Shown piece after piece: positions 61,734 to 64,000 of a DNA stretch of 64,000 bases. Positions within the stretch are counted from its first letter, which is position 1. Each line of letters starts with the position of its first letter. Position numbers and translations under genes: made by a program. The notes beneath the pieces were generated by a model, which saw only the letters and a program-made list of their open reading frames with translations, made no database searches and was not told where the DNA came from. The DNA is from Acidobacteriota bacterium (GTDB taxonomy: Bacteria > Acidobacteriota > Terriglobia > Terriglobales > Acidobacteriaceae), in NCBI GenBank assembly GCA_021780315.1, contig JAJXYY010000018.1, positions 143,028 through 207,027 on the forward strand, in the 5' to 3' direction.

Positions 61734-61745
61734 TCGACAAGTCAA
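61730..61745. promoter_or_regulatory. TTGA-N8-TCAA palindrome before the hemerythrin gene
   Basis: TTGA and TCAA are 8 bases apart, 50 bases before the hemerythrin start. A true FNR/DNR box (TTGAT-N4-ATCAA) has shorter spacing, so binding by that family is doubtful. Confidence 0.25.
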
Positions 61746-61795
61746 CCATGGATTCCGAAATCTAATCTTAAGATACCCAGTGGAAGAGGCAACCA

Positions 61796-62338
61796 ATGGC
61801 AGTTCAGATCGGTGCTAAACCGGACAGTGGATTCGAAGATCCCATCGGTATGTTGAAAGACTGCCATCGTCGTATCGAACACTTCCTCGACATCCTCTGC
61901 GTCGTGGCACAGCGTGCCGCCAATCGCAGCCTCACCGAAGAAGAGCGCTCGGCGGTAAAGGCGGCACTGCAATACTTCCACGTCGGTGGACAGCGCCACA
62001 CGCGGGACGAGGAAGAGTCCTTGTTCCCGCGGCTTCACGCGATTGCTGCAACCGAGACCAGCGAGATCCTCGCACGACTGCTACGGGATCACGGCAACGC
62101 GGATGATCTACATGCATCCATCGATTGGCTGTACACCGAATGGATCTCCTCGGGAGTGCTCGATGAAGCCGATCAAGCCACACTCCTGTTCCACACGGAG
62201 ACCCTCAAGCGGCTCTATGCCGACCATATCCGTATCGAAGAGAACGAAGTCTTTCCCCATGCTGCGCTCACCCTCAACAGCCAAACTCTTGCCGAAATAG
62301 GACGCGAATTTAGCATCCGGCGCAAGCAAACCAGTTAG
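61796..62338 (+). CDS. Hemerythrin (HHE) domain protein
   Basis: This 180-residue protein has a four-helix HHE fold: MLKDCHRRIEHFLDIL, YFHVGGQRHTRDEEESLFPRLH, LLRDHGNADDL and LYADHIRIEENEVFPHA. The His/Glu/Asp set for a di-iron centre is present. Such proteins bind oxygen or nitric oxide or repair iron-sulfur centres (as YtfE/RIC). GGAAGAGG lies just before the ATG. It faces NnrS across a radical-SAM remnant. Composition is closer to balanced than the C-rich neighbours, which suggests acquisition by transfer together with NnrS. Confidence 0.87.
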   Translation: MAVQIGAKPDSGFEDPIGMLKDCHRRIEHFLDILCVVAQRAANRSLTEEERSAVKAALQYFHVGGQRHTRDEEESLFPRLHAIAATETSEILARLLRDHGNADDLHASIDWLYTEWISSGVLDEADQATLLFHTETLKRLYADHIRIEENEVFPHAALTLNSQTLAEIGREFSIRRKQTS

Positions 62339-62499
62339 CGTCCATTGTGGAACCAAAGGCTCCGCAGCAAACGCGTCTACCGTTCCGCCGTACTTTTGTC
62401 CCTCTGGTCTGCGCCAGCCTTAAGGCTCGCCATGCACCACCCCACGCTGCTGTACCCTGCCCGCGAACTGGTGCTTATGCATCCAGATGGCTTCGGTGG

Positions 62500-62572
62500 T
62501 GGCCCGGGCAGGAGTCCAACCTGCGACCTTCGCGTTAGGAGTGCGCTGCTCTATGCAACTGAGCTACCGGGC
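62500..62572 (-). tRNA. tRNA-Arg (anticodon CCT), unusual elbow bases
   Basis: The - strand forms a 73-base cloverleaf: acceptor GGCCCGG/CCGGGCC with A at 73, D arm GCTC/GAGC around AGTTGCATA, anticodon loop CTCCTAA, T arm GCAGG/CCTGC around TTGGACT. The bases at 19 and 56 are C and G instead of the near-universal G and C, a compensatory swap. The anticodon stem has three pairs flanked by A-C and G-A mismatches. No CCA is encoded. Its 3' end faces the NnrS-hemerythrin block. Confidence 0.9.
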
Positions 62573-62639
62573 CACTCAGCCTAGTGTATCGCGAGGCCCG
62601 CACACCCGCCCGAATGGTAAACTGCTCTTAGGAAAATCT

Positions 62640-63872
62640 ATGCCACAGCTACAGCGTCGTCGTTCGGTTACGGTAAACATCGGTGCCATCAGGGTAGGGT
62701 CGGAAGCACCCGTCGCAGTTCAGTCCATGACCAATACAGACACTGCGGACATTGAGAGCACCGTCCAGCAGGTCGCCGCCCTCGCCCGCGCCGGCTCCGA
62801 AATGGTACGCGTCACCGTCAACAACGACGAAGCCGCCAAAGCCGTCCCCTACATCGTCGAGGCCCTCGCCAAAAAAGGCTGGAGCACACCCATCATCGGT
62901 GACTTCCACTACAACGGACACCAGTTGCTCCGTAAGTATCCCGACTGCGCCAAGGCCCTCGCCAAGTACCGCATCAACCCCGGCAACTGCTCCATCGGAC
63001 GCAAGGACGACGATAACTTCCGCACCATGGTAGAGGTCGCCGTTGATAACCAGAAGCCCGTACGCATCGGCGTCAACTGGGGCTCCCTCGACCAGGCCCT
63101 CCTCACCAAAATGATGGACGACAACTCCCGCCTCGCGCACCCCGCCGATGCCCGCGACGTCATGATGGAAGCCATGGTCGTCTCCGCACTCGACAACGCC
63201 GCCGCCGCAGAGCGCTACGGCCTTCGCCGCGACCAGATCATCCTCTCCGCCAAAGTCTCCGGCGTCCGCGACCTCATCGACGTCTACACCGAACTCGCGC
63301 GCCGCTGCGACTACGCCCTCCACCTCGGACTCACCGAAGCCGGCATGGGCATGAAAGGCATCGTCGCCTCCACCGCTGGCCTCGCCCCGCTGCTGCTCGC
63401 CGGCATCGGCGATACCATCCGCGTCTCACTCACCCCCACCCCCGGTGGCGACCGCAGCGAAGAAGTACGCTGCGGCCAGCAGATCCTCCAGTCCCTCGGC
63501 ATCCGCTCCTTCATGCCCCAGGTCACCAGCTGCCCCGGCTGCGGACGCACCACTTCCACCTACTTTCAAGAGCTCGCCGAGCGCATCCAGACCTACCTCG
63601 TCGAGAGCATGCCCGAGTGGAAAAAAGTCTACCCCGGCGTCGAAGAACTCAAGCTCGCCGTCATGGGATGCATCGTCAACGGACCCGGCGAAAGCAAGCA
63701 CGCCAACATCGGCATCTCTCTCCCCGGTACCTTCGAGGAGCCCAAGGCCCCCGTCTATGTCGACGGCAAACTCTTCACCACGCTCAAAGGTGACCGCATC
63801 GTCGAAGAGTTTCAAGTCATCCTCGACGAGTACGTCGAGAAGCGCTACGGACAAGCTCTGGTCGAGGTCTAG
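62640..63872 (+). CDS. ispG: 4-hydroxy-3-methylbut-2-enyl diphosphate synthase (IspG)
   Basis: This 410-residue enzyme turns methylerythritol cyclodiphosphate into HMBPP in the MEP isoprenoid pathway. The N-terminal TIM-barrel part has [17 protein letters not shown] and [10 protein letters not shown]. The C-terminal part binds a 4Fe-4S cluster through SCPGCGRTT and the Cys of GCIVNGPGE. The length matches the short bacterial form. ATG 62640 has AGGA 6 bases upstream; an open extension into the tRNA is not coding. The stop TAG lies in CTAG, which also ends the opposite transposase frame. Confidence 0.94.
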   Translation: MPQLQRRRSVTVNIGAIRVGSEAPVAVQSMTNTDTADIESTVQQVAALARAGSEMVRVTVNNDEAAKAVPYIVEALAKKGWSTPIIGDFHYNGHQLLRKYPDCAKALAKYRINPGNCSIGRKDDDNFRTMVEVAVDNQKPVRIGVNWGSLDQALLTKMMDDNSRLAHPADARDVMMEAMVVSALDNAAAAERYGLRRDQIILSAKVSGVRDLIDVYTELARRCDYALHLGLTEAGMGMKGIVASTAGLAPLLLAGIGDTIRVSLTPTPGGDRSEEVRCGQQILQSLGIRSFMPQVTSCPGCGRTTSTYFQELAERIQTYLVESMPEWKKVYPGVEELKLAVMGCIVNGPGESKHANIGISLPGTFEEPKAPVYVDGKLFTTLKGDRIVEEFQVILDEYVEKRYGQALVEV

Positions 63873-64000
63873 CTGTGGTGGCTCAACAGGTTATTCCGAT
63901 CGATGCCAGAGCGGCTGATGGGCGGATGTTGGTTGAGACTAGCATGGGGTCGATGCCAGTTGTAGGTATTGAGCCAGGCGTGAAGCTGCTGGCTGCGTTG
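63869..64000 (-). mobile_element. IS481-type transposase, C-terminal part (truncated by window edge)
   Basis: The - strand frame open to the window end gives 43 residues ending ...[34 protein letters not shown]. This is the characteristic C-terminus of IS481/IS3-group DDE transposases (YN..RPH.SL..PP, then NNLL.). Its TAG shares the palindrome CTAG with the ispG stop. The base composition switches here: the + strand turns G/T-rich. No terminal inverted repeat can be recognised, since the expected position would lie within ispG. The rest lies outside. Confidence 0.72.

Noticed and set aside
61730..61745. FNR/DNR box before the hemerythrin gene
   Set aside because: The half sites are 8 bases apart and lack the outer T/A; kept only as a weak palindrome.
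63875..64000. + strand partial gene starting at GTG 63875
   Set aside because: It is open to the edge and has a GAGG site, but the opposite frame matches a transposase C-terminus far better.

Overview
The window is GC-rich, gene-dense chromosomal DNA. Gene content points to an acidobacterium of the Terriglobia/Acidobacteriaceae type (Granulicella, Edaphobacter or Terriglobus relatives): a diderm with LPS-heptose genes, a cellulose synthase operon with fused BcsA-BcsB, a cohesin-tailed secretin followed by pseudopilins, paired DUF3857 proteins and many GGGTGCCCCA-type intergenic hairpins. That placement is inferred from gene families, not from a marker-gene comparison. The + strand is C-rich whichever strand carries the gene.

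Layout. 1-10.8 kb: tail of an ABC transporter, a truncated DUF3455 gene, oligopeptidase B, DUF4142, TPM-domain and LemA proteins, an anti-sigma antagonist/anti-sigma kinase pair, an M13 metallopeptidase, a soluble PRC/MgtE_N/CBS protein and a CgeB-like glycosyltransferase. 10.8-12.8 kb: an unusual NRAMP-superfamily transporter between two near-identical copies of an intergenic repeat. 12.8-22.8 kb, mostly - strand: Nudix hydrolase, HAD phosphatase, LolA-like protein, prepilin, M16 peptidase, three 60-bp tandem repeats, a membrane/beta-propeller protein with its MarR regulator, RlmN (+), YvcK, TPR and DUF4254 proteins. 22.9-27.9 kb: LPS inner-core heptose supply and transfer (GT9 transferase, HldE, HldD) with an ATP-grasp enzyme. 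28-42 kb: tRNA-Lys, then a bcsQ-bcsAB-bcsZ-bcsC cellulose operon behind a palindrome, a promoter and a structured leader. 42-50.4 kb: two DUF3857 proteins, a polytopic membrane protein, a class III aminotransferase and a flippase-like membrane protein. 50.4-59.8 kb: argS, pepA, smpB, then secretin, two pseudopilins and an M48 protease. 59.9-62.3 kb: a compositionally different NO/oxygen-related block (NnrS, a dead radical-SAM gene, hemerythrin) beside tRNA-Arg(CCT). The window ends with ispG and the 3' end of an IS481-type transposase abutting it.

How the genes fit together. The largest coherent unit is cellulose synthesis and export: BcsQ (with a BcsR-like head), the c-di-GMP-binding BcsAB synthase, the BcsZ cellulase and the BcsC outer-membrane porin. 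HldE and HldD make ADP-heptose, and the neighbouring GT9 protein probably transfers it. The secretin/pseudopilin genes overlap and look like one transcription unit. The MarR gene and its propeller partner share copies of one palindrome, which suggests local autoregulation.

The signals most worth a second look are the shared MarR operators, the variable-stem GGGTGCCCCA repeats, the BcsR-linker-BcsQ fusion, the tRNA-Arg with an apparently swapped 19-56 elbow pair, the radical-SAM remnant in the NnrS block and the transposase ending on the ispG stop codon. I did not find a clear new defence or biosynthetic system.
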